Assembly: GCF_026672545.1 (NCBI RefSeq)
Contig: NZ_JAPPRJ010000005.1
Location: 1 to 64,000, forward strand
DNA length: 64,000 bases
Origin: Rhizobium sp. SL86
GTDB lineage: Bacteria; Pseudomonadota; Alphaproteobacteria; Rhizobiales; Rhizobiaceae
Reading direction: 5' to 3'
How positions within the stretch are numbered: position 1 is the first letter of the stretch; each line of letters begins with the position of its first letter. The notes beneath the pieces were generated by a model that was not told where the DNA came from, made no database searches, and saw only the letters and a program-made list of their open reading frames with translations. Below are positions 33,086 to 41,503 of the stretch, piece after piece. The translations under genes were made by a program, and so were the position numbers.

Positions 33086-34081
33086 TTAGTCTCCGTTGGT
33101 TTCGTTTTGCGACCCCTTGTACTCCTCGTACAAGCGATCCATGCGAGAAGACAGCCATTCGCTGAAGGGCTTGGCTTCGACATTCGTGAGCTCGATGGCA
33201 ACCTTCTTCGCTTTGGCGGTCATCGCGAAATTCAGCGAGCGATCAGACGAGATCCAGTCTTTTGCTGCGGTATCGGCTTTGGGCTTTTTCGCAGCCGATT
33301 TGGCCTTGTATCGCTTCACGTAGTCATGAAGTTCATCAAACCGCTCGGCTTCAGGAAGCTTTTGAAAGTCGACCGACGCTGCATGCTCAACGGCGACCTT
33401 GGAGAGGGCAGGGGCAAGTAACAGCTGCCGGAGGCTGAGCCACCGGTCACGCCCAATTTTCTTCGATGCACCCAAGGCCTGAATGACTGGCGCTGGCACC
33501 GCCTCGACGACAGCAAGCATCTTCGACAGCATCGCCTCATCGATGGCGAGCGAAGAACGAACCGTCTCCTTGGTCATCCCAGACACGATCAGGTTCTGAG
33601 CGAAGTAGGCGCGTTCAATGAATGACAGGTTTGAACGGGCTGCGTTTTCCTGTCCCTGCACGATCGCCGAAGTGATATCGTCGAGCTTCTTTACGATTGC
33701 TTTGACCGGAACTCCGAGCTCGCGAGCCACCCTGAGACGACGGTGACCGAACACGACCATGTATCGCTTGGCATCCGTGGAACTGGGGCGAACAAGGATA
33801 GGCGTCGTCTGTCCAGATTCCTTGATCGCCTGAAGCAGTTCCTGAAACTCCTCGCCGTCGTCTGAAAGGCGGTCGGCCACGAAGGACACGTCAATCAATC
33901 GCGGATCGAGATCCACGATCACCTCACCTTCCATGAGCTTCTTGGTGTTCTCGGCCATATCTTCAATGGAGCGAACAACCGTCTTGGCGGCGCCTGTCAT
34001 GCCATAACCAGGCTTTGTCGGCGTCTGGCTGGCCGAGATCGCCACCATATCCAGATTGGCGAATGGATTTTTACGGGACAT
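33086..34081 (-). CDS. repB: Plasmid partitioning protein RepB (ParB family)
   Basis: A 331-residue ParB-like protein. The ParB/Srx motif is in TTPILVRPSSTDAKRYMVVFGHRRLRVARELG, followed by a helix-turn-helix region (MTKETVRSSLAIDEAMLSKMLAVVEAVP), a linker and a C-terminal dimerisation part. It binds parS sites and works with RepA to segregate plasmid copies. It is transcribed between repA and repC. I did not find an unambiguous parS palindrome in the flanking gaps. Confidence 0.95.
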   Translation of the reverse strand: MSRKNPFANLDMVAISASQTPTKPGYGMTGAAKTVVRSIEDMAENTKKLMEGEVIVDLDPRLIDVSFVADRLSDDGEEFQELLQAIKESGQTTPILVRPSSTDAKRYMVVFGHRRLRVARELGVPVKAIVKKLDDITSAIVQGQENAARSNLSFIERAYFAQNLIVSGMTKETVRSSLAIDEAMLSKMLAVVEAVPAPVIQALGASKKIGRDRWLSLRQLLLAPALSKVAVEHAASVDFQKLPEAERFDELHDYVKRYKAKSAAKKPKADTAAKDWISSDRSLNFAMTAKAKKVAIELTNVEAKPFSEWLSSRMDRLYEEYKGSQNETNGD

Positions 34082-34142
34082 GGGCGCACTCCAAATTTTG
34101 CGTCAACGCCGGTAAAGGTCTGACAGAGCTAGGCAAAACGGT

Positions 34143-34161
34143 GAAAAAAACGGCTGACAAG
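34143..34161. repeat. 19-base direct repeat, copy 2 (downstream of repA)
   Basis: Exact copy of 31607-31625, lying in the 84-base gap between the repA stop and the repB start. Its placement behind repA mirrors copy 1 behind repC. A role in mRNA ending or processing, or in protein binding, is possible. Confidence 0.6.
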
Positions 34162-34165
34162 CTGC

Positions 34166-35353
34166 TCATTTTCTCCCCCAGACACCATGGATGAGCTCCA
34201 CAATTTCGGCGTTTGTGGAATTCAAGCTCTCCATCGCCCTGTCGTAGGTTGCGCGGACGAATTCCCCGCGCTCCACCTCGTACAGGGTCTGCTTCTTGAT
34301 GGACGCATCGGAAATCGCTGTGGACTTAAGCACGTGGTTCCGCAGCATCTGCTGCGCGAACATCGACTGCATGAACCCAACCATCTGAGCCTGCGGGATG
34401 TCGGTGGGCTCAAAACGCGTGATGAGATAGCGGAACCACTGCACCCGCATTTCGGCGCCAGCTTCGGCGACCGGACCCATGATGCCTCCGAGCATCATGA
34501 GAAACTGGCTCATTGACATGATGTCCAACATTTGAGGATGTATGGTGATGAGGATCCCCGTTGAGGCCATGAGCGCGGTGATGGTCAAGTAGCCCAGTTG
34601 AGGAGGGCAATCGATGACGACCACATCGTACTTGTCATCCACCTGCTTCAGGGCGCTAGCGATCCGCATATAGAAGAGCCGGCCGTCCTCCCCCTTGTTG
34701 GAGGAGATTGCCAGCGGCACATCATATTCGTACTCCTGAAGAACCAGATTCGCCGGCACCACGTCCAAGCCGGGAATATTGGTGGGCTGGATGGCAGCAC
34801 TAATTGACTTGCGCTCGTCGTCAAATCGAAGAGCCTCATAAAGAGAGGCAGTATCATCAAGCTCCGGCTGGATCCCGAAAAGCGAAGTCAGTGAAGCCTG
34901 CGGGTCAAGGTCGATCGCCAGCACACGATGGCCGGTGAGGGCGAGATATTGCGCCAAATGGGCGGCAGTGGTGGTCTTGCCGCTTCCACCCTTGAAGTTG
35001 ACGACCGATACGACCTGCATCGGCTCTCCTTCCTTCCGCCTCGGCACATAGTATCTCTTGTCGGACTTCTTGTTGGCCTCAAGATAATCCCGGAGCTCCA
35101 GCATCTGGGCAGCCGTATAGTATCGGCGCCCACCGATTGTCTCGATCTCAGGCCCTTTCCCATCAGAATGGAGCTGCCTCAGGTGTGTCTGGGTGACACC
35201 CATGAATTCCGCAACTTCAGCAAGCTGAAACTTGCGCAATCCCTTGCGAGCATCAGGCGGGTACTGCTGGCTGCGCAACATATGCAACGCGCTTGAGATC
35301 TTCGCCCCTTGCTCGGCAATCTCAATATCAAATCTGTTGGGCATATTGCTCAT
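34166..35353 (-). CDS. repA: Plasmid partitioning protein RepA (ParA family)
   Basis: A 395-residue ParA ATPase. An N-terminal winged-helix/HTH segment (LAEVAEFMGVTQTHLRQLHSDGKGP) lets RepA bind the operon promoter. The deviant Walker A is NFKGGSGKTTTAAHLAQ, Walker A' includes LDPQASLTSLFG, and Walker B is DVVVIDCPPQLGYLT. It drives segregation with RepB and represses repABC. It is the first gene of the operon, transcribed away from traI. ATG 35344 is an alternative start. Confidence 0.96.
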   Translation of the reverse strand: MSNMPNRFDIEIAEQGAKISSALHMLRSQQYPPDARKGLRKFQLAEVAEFMGVTQTHLRQLHSDGKGPEIETIGGRRYYTAAQMLELRDYLEANKKSDKRYYVPRRKEGEPMQVVSVVNFKGGSGKTTTAAHLAQYLALTGHRVLAIDLDPQASLTSLFGIQPELDDTASLYEALRFDDERKSISAAIQPTNIPGLDVVPANLVLQEYEYDVPLAISSNKGEDGRLFYMRIASALKQVDDKYDVVVIDCPPQLGYLTITALMASTGILITIHPQMLDIMSMSQFLMMLGGIMGPVAEAGAEMRVQWFRYLITRFEPTDIPQAQMVGFMQSMFAQQMLRNHVLKSTAISDASIKKQTLYEVERGEFVRATYDRAMESLNSTNAEIVELIHGVWGRK

Positions 35354-35563
35354 TTTGCGAACTATTTCCCGGAGGTCGTCAGTTTCGAAAAAATGGCTCG
35401 AACGCCATCATTTGCGAAACTATCCTGCGATTCCGGCATTGTCGCAAGAGATTTAAAGTTAACAAGTAGTTAACGGAACTGCCGGAGTGGCTGACAGAAT
35501 ATCGATTCATCCAAAGACTTCCGCATGTTAGCCCGGCTTTGTCCGCCGGCACCACTGAAAGCG
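35354..35563. promoter_or_regulatory. repABC promoter/leader region
   Basis: The first part of the repA-traI gap holds no gene. Two palindromic GTTAAC hexamers occur at 35458-35463 and 35469-35474, five bases apart, about 105-120 bases upstream of repA. In related plasmids this region carries repABC promoters and operator sites, and quorum-sensing boxes follow on the traI side. Confidence 0.45.
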
Positions 35564-35581
35564 AAATGCAGATCTGCACCT
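35564..35581. promoter_or_regulatory. tra box 1 (TraR-type operator), near-perfect
   Basis: AAATGCAGATCTGCACCT contains the 12-base palindrome TGCAGATCTGCA at the heart of the known tra-box consensus (ATGTGCAGATCTGCACAT), with 15 of 18 positions matching. It lies between the divergent repA and traI genes, as on Ti plasmids, where TraR with its acyl-homoserine-lactone activates both repABC and traI-trb. Confidence 0.8.
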
Positions 35582-35651
35582 CTTATCAACATCCCAGAAC
35601 CCGGTTCCAACCGGCGTTTGAGACGTATAGCGCCGATTCGGTAGAATCACC

Positions 35652-35669
35652 GGATGCAAATCTGCACAT
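35652..35669. promoter_or_regulatory. tra box 2 (TraR-type operator), diverged
   Basis: GGATGCAAATCTGCACAT matches 14 of 18 positions of the tra-box consensus, the right half perfectly. It is centred about 68 bases upstream of the traI start, where an activator would contact RNA polymerase for the traI-trb promoter. Confidence 0.7.
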
Positions 35670-35727
35670 AGCCACACGCAGCACGAGATGATTTTCCTTC
35701 GCCTGACCAGTTCATGCGGAGATCACA

Positions 35728-36363
35728 ATGCAGATTCTAAGCGTCTCGGCCGACCAGTACAAAAGCAACCACAACTACCTGAACCAGATGCACCGTCTTC
35801 GGGCTGCCGTGTTTGGCGGTCGCCTGGAATGGGATGTCAGCATCACAGAACAGGGAGAGCGGGATCAGTATGATGATCTCCGCCCGACCTACATCCTGGC
35901 AATTTCCACCGATCAGAAGGTCGTCGGCTGCGCACGCTTGTTGCCCGTATCTGGTCCGACGATGCTGGAGCAGACATTCCCGCAACTGCTGGAGCGCGGT
36001 TCGCTCGGCGCCCATGCCGCAATGATCGAGAGCTCACGCTTCTGCGTCGACACATCGCTTCAAGCGGGGAGGGGAGCGGCCCTCCATCAGGCGACGCTCA
36101 TCATGTTCGCCGGCATCATCGAATGGTCGATGGCGAATGGTTACAGCGAGATCGTCACCGCGACCGATCTTCGTTTTGAACGCATCCTGAAGCGTGCGGG
36201 CTGGCCAATGCACCGCCTCGGCAATCCGGTTGCGATCGGGAACACCGTCGCCGTCGCGGGCAGTCTGCCGGCTGATCGCGCCAGCTTCGAACAGGTCTGC
36301 CCGCCAGGATACCGCTCGGTAATCGTGCGCAACGGTTCCGGCCCCTTCAGGAGCGCCGCGTGA
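35728..36363 (+). CDS. traI: Acyl-homoserine-lactone synthase TraI
   Basis: A 211-residue LuxI-family autoinducer synthase. Conserved residues are visible in HRLRAAVFGGRLEWDV (Arg, Phe, Trp), RDQYDD (Asp), VVGCARLLP (Arg) and AAMIESSRFCVD (Glu, Arg). It joins an acyl chain from acyl-ACP to S-adenosylmethionine. As first gene of the trb operon on Ti-like plasmids it creates a positive loop with TraR. GGAG precedes the ATG, and two tra boxes lie upstream. No traR gene is visible in the window. Confidence 0.95.
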   Translation: MQILSVSADQYKSNHNYLNQMHRLRAAVFGGRLEWDVSITEQGERDQYDDLRPTYILAISTDQKVVGCARLLPVSGPTMLEQTFPQLLERGSLGAHAAMIESSRFCVDTSLQAGRGAALHQATLIMFAGIIEWSMANGYSEIVTATDLRFERILKRAGWPMHRLGNPVAIGNTVAVAGSLPADRASFEQVCPPGYRSVIVRNGSGPFRSAA

Positions 36364-37331
36364 CCCAACTCCGCTCCCATCCCCGCCTCGTGCGCAAACT
36401 CCAGGACGCCCTGGGAGACCAGCTTTGCGTCGCACTCGACGATGCAACGGTCGTCGAGATCATGCTCAATCCCGACGGAAGGCTATTCATCGAACGGTTG
36501 GGGCACGGGGTCGCCCCGGCCGGCGCCATGAGCGCTGCCACGGCCGAAATCGTCATCGGCAGCGTCGCCCATGCGCTGCAGTCGGAAGCAGACGATGAAC
36601 GGCCGATCATCTCCGGCGAACTGCCGATCGGTGGCCACCGGTTCGAGGGTCTGCTGCCCCCCGTGGTATCGGCCCCTGCCTTCACGATCCGTCGTCGCGC
36701 GTCACGCCTCATCCCGCTCGACGACTACGTGACGTCGAAGGTGATGACCGAAGCGCAGGCCTCGGTTTTACGAAGCGCCATCGCGTCGCGCATGAACATC
36801 GTGATCTCAGGCGGAACCGGGTCGGGCAAGACAACGCTCGCCAATGCCGTCATCGCTGAGATTGTCGCAACGGCGACCGACGATCGCATGCTCATTCTGG
36901 AAGACACCGCCGAGATCCAGTGCGCGGCGGAAAATGCCGTGTCGCTGCACACCACCGACACGGTCGATATGGCTCGGCTCCTGAAGAGCACGATGCGGCT
37001 CAGACCCGATCGCATTATCGTCGGCGAGGTCCGCGACGGCGCGGCTCTTACGCTGCTGAAGGCCTGGAACACCGGTCATCCCGGAGGCGTCACCACCATC
37101 CATTCCAATACGGCAATGTCAGCACTCCGCCGGCTGGAGCAGCTGACAGCGGAAGCGAGCCAGCAGCCGATGCAGGAGGTGATCGGCGAAGCCGTCGATC
37201 TTGTTGTTTCCATCGAGCGCACAGGCAAGGGCAGGCGGGTCCGGGACGTGATCCATGTCGAGGGGTTCAGCAATGCCCGCTACCGGACCAAACACTACGC
37301 CCAGATTGATGAGGACAGCCATGCCGCATGA
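36360..37331 (+). CDS. trbB: Conjugal transfer ATPase TrbB (VirB11-like)
   Basis: A 323-residue hexameric secretion ATPase. Walker A is SGGTGSGKTTLANAVI, followed by the Asp box LILEDTAEIQ, Walker B-like RPDRIIVGEVRDGAA and the His box WNTGHPGGVTTIHSN. It starts with GTG overlapping the traI stop by 4 bases (GTGA), which indicates coupling. It powers assembly or substrate passage of the mating-pair type IV secretion channel. Confidence 0.96.
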   Translation: MTQLRSHPRLVRKLQDALGDQLCVALDDATVVEIMLNPDGRLFIERLGHGVAPAGAMSAATAEIVIGSVAHALQSEADDERPIISGELPIGGHRFEGLLPPVVSAPAFTIRRRASRLIPLDDYVTSKVMTEAQASVLRSAIASRMNIVISGGTGSGKTTLANAVIAEIVATATDDRMLILEDTAEIQCAAENAVSLHTTDTVDMARLLKSTMRLRPDRIIVGEVRDGAALTLLKAWNTGHPGGVTTIHSNTAMSALRRLEQLTAEASQQPMQEVIGEAVDLVVSIERTGKGRRVRDVIHVEGFSNARYRTKHYAQIDEDSHAA

Positions 37332-37725
37332 GACAAGGATAAAGCTCGCCACCCTGGGTCTCGCCACCATCGCGCTGGCGTTGGCAGAACCGGCATTGGC
37401 CTCCTCTGGTGGTGGAGGCCTGCCATGGGAGTCTCCGCTGCAGCAGATCCAGCAATCGATCACCGGGCCCGTCGCCGGCTTTATTGCCCTGGCAGCCGTT
37501 GCCATCGCCGGCGGCATGCTGATCTTCGGCGGAGAACTGAACGATTTCGCGCGGCGGCTTTGCTTCATCGCCCTTGTCGGCGGGATCCTGCTTGGCTCCA
37601 CACAGATCGTCGCCTTGTTCGGCGCAACCGGTGCATCAATTGGAGCGGTCGACACGCCGTCACCGACCGACATCGCTACGCCGCCGCGCGAACCTTCAAG
37701 AGAAGGGGAGGGAGCGCATGGCTGA
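37321..37725 (+). CDS. trbC: Conjugal transfer pilin TrbC (VirB2-like)
   Basis: A 134-residue prepilin. A signal peptide ends near LALAEPALASSGGGG, and the mature part has two hydrophobic helices (GPVAGFIALAAVAIAGGMLIFG and LCFIALVGGILLGSTQIVALFG), as in VirB2/TrbC pilins. ATG 37321 lies inside the end of trbB (11-base overlap). The polar C-terminal tail (TPSPTDIATPPREPSREGEG) would be cleaved if this pilin is cyclised like RP4 TrbC. Confidence 0.92.
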   Translation: MPHETRIKLATLGLATIALALAEPALASSGGGGLPWESPLQQIQQSITGPVAGFIALAAVAIAGGMLIFGGELNDFARRLCFIALVGGILLGSTQIVALFGATGASIGAVDTPSPTDIATPPREPSREGEGAHG

Positions 37726-38017
37726 GCCCGGCTCCACCCTTTCCCGCTCGCCTGTACACAGGGCGCTATCGCGTCCGAACCTGTTGATGGGCGCTGACCG
37801 CGAACTCGTGCTGCTGACGGCACTCGCCGCCATCATCCTGATCTTCGTCGTTCTAACCTGGTACGCGGCGCTCTTCGGCCTCGCGATCTGGATGATTGCC
37901 GTCGCAGCACTGCGCATGATGGCGAAAGCCGATCCTTTGATGCGGCGGGTCTATGTCCGCCATATCTCTTACAAGGCGTTCTATCGCGCGACGTCGTCGC
38001 CCTGGCGCAAGTTCTGA
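37718..38017 (+). CDS. trbD: Conjugal transfer protein TrbD (VirB3-like)
   Basis: A 99-residue inner-membrane protein with a short N-terminal tail (SPVHRALSRPNLLMGADRELVLL) and two close hydrophobic stretches, followed by DPLMRRVYVRHISYKAFYRA, the typical VirB3/TrbD pattern. GGGGAGGGAG lies just before the ATG, which overlaps the trbC end by 8 bases. It works with TrbE at the cytoplasmic base of the mating channel. Confidence 0.93.
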   Translation: MAEPGSTLSRSPVHRALSRPNLLMGADRELVLLTALAAIILIFVVLTWYAALFGLAIWMIAVAALRMMAKADPLMRRVYVRHISYKAFYRATSSPWRKF

Positions 38018-38026
38018 GGGCTCTCG

Positions 38027-40495
38027 ATGGTTGCCCTCCAGTCATTCCGTCATTCCGGTCCGTCCTTTGCCGATCTGGTGCCCTATGCCGGCCTGGTCGA
38101 CAACGGCGTGATCCTGCTCAAGGACGGCTCGCTGATGGCCGGCTGGTATTTTGCCGGACCCGACAGCGAGAGCTCGACCGACGCCGAGCGCAATGAGGTG
38201 TCGCGGCAGATCAACGCGATCCTGTCTCGGCTCGGCTCCGGCTGGATGATCCAGGTCGAGGCCATCAGGGTTCCGACCGGAGACTATCCAGCCGAGGACA
38301 ATTGCCACTTTCCAGATCCAGTCACGCGGGCGATCGACGCCGAACGGCGAGCGCATTTCCAGAAGGAGAGGGGTCATTTCGAGAGCCGGCACGCACTGAT
38401 CCTGACCTGGCGGCCGCCCGAGCCGCGGCGCTCGGGGCTGACGCGCTATGTCTATTCCGATGCGACCAGCCGTTCCGCGACCTATGCCGATAAGGCGCTC
38501 GATAGCTTCCTGGCCTCAATCCGCGAGGTCGAGCAATATCTCGCCAATGTCGTTTCGATCCGGCGGATGATGACACGCGAGGCGCACACAGGTGGCGGTT
38601 TCCGGGTCGCCCGATATGACGAGTTGTTCCAGTTTATCCGCTTCTGCATCACCGGCGAGAACCACCCGGTGCGCTTGCCCGAGATCCCCATGTATCTCGA
38701 CTGGCTGGTAACGGCCGAATTGCAGCACGGCCTCACGCCTTTGGTCGAAAATCGCTTTCTGGGTGTCGTGGCTATCGACGGCCTGCCAGCCGAGAGCTGG
38801 CCCGGCATCCTCAACAGCCTCGACCTGATGCCGCTCACTTATCGCTGGTCGTCGCGTTTCGTCTTCCTCGATGCCGAAGAGGCGAGGGCGAAGCTCGAAC
38901 GCACCCGCAAGAAATGGCAGCAGAAGGTGCGCCCATTCTTCGACCAATTGTTCCAGACACAGAGCCGTTCGGTCGATCAGGACGCCATGATGATGGTGGC
39001 CGAGACAGAAGACGCGATCGCCGAAGCCTCGTCCCAGCTCGTCGCCTATGGCTACTACACCCCGGTCATCATCCTCTTCGACGAGAATCAGGTCCACTGC
39101 CAGGAAAAATGCGAGGCGGTTCGCCGTCTTATCCAGGCGGAAGGGTTTGGCGCACGGATCGAAACGCTGAATGCGACCGATGCCTTTCTCGGCAGCCTGC
39201 CGGGTGTTTCCTATGCCAATATCCGCGAGCCGCTGATCAATACGCGCAACCTCGCCGATCTCATCCCTCTCAATAGCGTCTGGTCAGGAAGCCCGACGGC
39301 GCCTTGCCCCTTCTATCCGCCTGGCTCACCGCCGCTGATGCAGGTTGCCTCGGGCTCGACACCGTTCCGGCTGAACCTGCATGTCGATGATGTCGGGCAC
39401 ACGCTGATCTTCGGGCCGACAGGCTCCGGCAAATCCACCCTGCTGGCGCTGATCGCCGCGCAGTTCCGGCGCTACGCCGGCGCGCAAGTCTTCGCCTTCG
39501 ACAAAGGTGGCTCGATGCTGCCGCTGACGCTGGGGCTCAATGGCGATCACTACCAGATCGGTGGCGATTTCGCTTCTTCAGCGGAAGGCGAGGGGAGGGG
39601 ACTGGCCTTCTGCCCGCTCGCCGATCTTTCGACCGATGGCGACCGCGCCTGGGCGTCGGAATGGATCGAGACCCTGGTGGCGCTGCAGGGTGTGACCATC
39701 ACACCAGACTATCGCAACGCCATCTCCCGGCAGATCGGGCTGATGGCGGAATCGCGCGGCCGGTCGCTCTCCGACTTTGTATCCGGCGTCCAGATGCGCG
39801 AGATCAAGGACGCTCTGCACCACTACACCGTGGACGGTCCGATGGGGCAGCTTCTCGATGCCGAGGAGGACGGACTGGCGCTCGGTGCGTTCCAGTGCTT
39901 CGAGATCGAGGAACTGATGAACATGGGCGAGCGCAATCTCGTCCCGGTGCTGACTTACCTCTTCCGTCGCATCGAGAAACGCCTGACCGGTGCACCCAGC
40001 CTGATCATCCTCGATGAGGCCTGGCTGATGCTCGGCCATCCCGTCTTCCGCGACAAGATCCGCGAATGGCTGAAGGTCTTACGCAAGGCCAATTGCGCCG
40101 TCGTGCTCGCCACCCAATCGATCTCGGACGCCGAGCGCTCCGGCATCATCGATGTACTGAAGGAGAGTTGCCCGACCAAGATCTGCCTGCCGAATGGAGC
40201 TGCGCGGGAGCCCGGCACGCGAGAGTTCTATGAGCGCATCGGCTTCAACGAACGGCAGATCGAGATCGTCGCGACGGCGCTTCCAAAGCGCGAATACTAC
40301 GTCGTCTCGCCCGAGGGCCGCAGGCTCTTCGACATGGCGCTCGGGCCCGTCGCGCTCTCCTTCGTCGGCGCGTCCGGCAAGGAAGATCTGAAGCGCATTC
40401 GCGCCCTGCATTCCGAACACGGGGCCGCATGGCCTTGTCCTTGGCTCCAGCAAAGGGGGATCGCCCATGCCGAAACACTCTTCCCGGCCAAGTAA
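38027..40495 (+). CDS. trbE: Conjugal transfer ATPase TrbE (VirB4-like)
   Basis: An 822-residue ATPase of the mating channel. The N-terminal CagE/TrbE/VirB domain covers roughly residues 200-400. The ATPase domain has Walker A (IFGPTGSGKSTLLALIAAQ), FAFDKGGSM, Walker B (LIILDEAWLMLGHP) and the VLATQSISDAERSGI segment. Length and gene order match Ti-plasmid TrbE. Its C-terminus overlaps the trbJ start by 29 bases. Confidence 0.96.
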   Translation: MVALQSFRHSGPSFADLVPYAGLVDNGVILLKDGSLMAGWYFAGPDSESSTDAERNEVSRQINAILSRLGSGWMIQVEAIRVPTGDYPAEDNCHFPDPVTRAIDAERRAHFQKERGHFESRHALILTWRPPEPRRSGLTRYVYSDATSRSATYADKALDSFLASIREVEQYLANVVSIRRMMTREAHTGGGFRVARYDELFQFIRFCITGENHPVRLPEIPMYLDWLVTAELQHGLTPLVENRFLGVVAIDGLPAESWPGILNSLDLMPLTYRWSSRFVFLDAEEARAKLERTRKKWQQKVRPFFDQLFQTQSRSVDQDAMMMVAETEDAIAEASSQLVAYGYYTPVIILFDENQVHCQEKCEAVRRLIQAEGFGARIETLNATDAFLGSLPGVSYANIREPLINTRNLADLIPLNSVWSGSPTAPCPFYPPGSPPLMQVASGSTPFRLNLHVDDVGHTLIFGPTGSGKSTLLALIAAQFRRYAGAQVFAFDKGGSMLPLTLGLNGDHYQIGGDFASSAEGEGRGLAFCPLADLSTDGDRAWASEWIETLVALQGVTITPDYRNAISRQIGLMAESRGRSLSDFVSGVQMREIKDALHHYTVDGPMGQLLDAEEDGLALGAFQCFEIEELMNMGERNLVPVLTYLFRRIEKRLTGAPSLIILDEAWLMLGHPVFRDKIREWLKVLRKANCAVVLATQSISDAERSGIIDVLKESCPTKICLPNGAAREPGTREFYERIGFNERQIEIVATALPKREYYVVSPEGRRLFDMALGPVALSFVGASGKEDLKRIRALHSEHGAAWPCPWLQQRGIAHAETLFPAK

Positions 40496-41276
40496 GGTGG
40501 CGCATGCCACAATTATCTCGGCCATCATGCTTTCCGCCAATCTACCGGTTCTTGCCAATGCCGGCGGCGTCACCGGGCAGGCGACCGAATGGACACAGCT
40601 CGCCAACAATGCCGAGCTCGTTTCGCTGGTCGGCAAATCGGCTGAGCAGGTGAACAACCAGATCACCCAGATCTCCCAGCTTGCCGAGCAGATCCAGAAC
40701 CAGCTGAACATTTACAACAATCTCCTGCAGAACACGGCCCAGCTTCCGAACCACATCTGGGGCCAGGTCGAAAACGACCTGAAGAGCCTTCAAAACGTGG
40801 TCGCGCAAGGACAGGGCGTCGCCTTCTCGATGGGCAATATCGATGACGTGCTCAAGCAGCGTTTCCAGAGTTTTGCCGAGATGAAGAGCAATCTGCCAGA
40901 TGGCGCGAGCTTTTCCACGACCTACCAGAACTGGTCCGACACGAACCGCGACACGATCGCCGGTACGCTGAAAGCCGCCAATCTCACGGCTGACCAGTTT
41001 TCGAGCGAGGAAGGCACGATGTCGTCGCTGCGCTCGATGTCGGAATCGGCGGACGGACAGATGAAGGCGCTGCAGGTCGGGCATCAGATCGCTGCACAGC
41101 AGGTCGCGCAGATGCAGAAGCTGCGCGGTCTCGTCTCCCAGCAGATGACCATGATGGGCACGTGGTTCCAGTCCGAACAGGCGCAAAAGGATCTCGCGCA
41201 GGCCCGTCGCGAACAGTTCTTCAGCGCAACCGAACGTGACATCCGCGGCGGTCAGATGATGGAGCCCCGCTGGTGA
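40467..41276 (+). CDS. trbJ: Conjugal transfer protein TrbJ (VirB5-like)
   Basis: A 269-residue periplasmic protein. It has a signal peptide (VAHATIISAIMLSANLPVLANAGG), then long amphipathic helices rich in Gln and Asn (NNQITQISQLAEQIQNQLNIY, QIAAQQVAQMQKL), as in VirB5-type minor pilus components. Its last residues (REQFF... RDIRGGQMMEPRW) are strikingly like the tail of the next protein, TrbK. The gene overlaps trbE and is overlapped by trbK by 4 bases. Confidence 0.93.
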   Translation: MPKHSSRPSKVAHATIISAIMLSANLPVLANAGGVTGQATEWTQLANNAELVSLVGKSAEQVNNQITQISQLAEQIQNQLNIYNNLLQNTAQLPNHIWGQVENDLKSLQNVVAQGQGVAFSMGNIDDVLKQRFQSFAEMKSNLPDGASFSTTYQNWSDTNRDTIAGTLKAANLTADQFSSEEGTMSSLRSMSESADGQMKALQVGHQIAAQQVAQMQKLRGLVSQQMTMMGTWFQSEQAQKDLAQARREQFFSATERDIRGGQMMEPRW

Positions 41277-41503
41277 GCCCGCGTCTGGTCATCATCCTCG
41301 CATTGGCGGGGATCGCCGCGCTCAGTGCCGGCGTCGTCACCTGGATCGTGGTCCAGCCGCGTCCGGCGCCCGTGTCCGGATCAGGCGCGGCCGCTACACT
41401 ACCCGCTTCGGATACCGAACGCAGCGAGCATCGCGAAAAGTTCTTCGGTGGCGATCCGGACCGCAACGTCCGTGGCGGCCAGGAGATGAAGCCGCGATGG
41501 TGA
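41273..41503 (+). CDS. trbK: Entry-exclusion protein TrbK
   Basis: A 76-residue protein with one N-terminal hydrophobic helix (LVIILALAGIAALSAGVVTWIVV) and a short polar periplasmic tail ending RNVRGGQEMKPRW. TrbK proteins block entry of a second copy of the same plasmid. Position between trbJ and trbL is standard. It starts with GTG at the overlap with trbJ and overlaps trbL by 7 bases. No lipobox cysteine is visible, unlike RP4 TrbK. Confidence 0.88.
   Translation: MSPRLVIILALAGIAALSAGVVTWIVVQPRPAPVSGSGAAATLPASDTERSEHREKFFGGDPDRNVRGGQEMKPRW

Noticed and set aside
35458..35474. GTTAAC-N5-GTTAAC as the RepB parS site
   Set aside because: It does not match the 16-base palindromic parS pattern known for repABC plasmids; it is kept only as a note on the promoter region.
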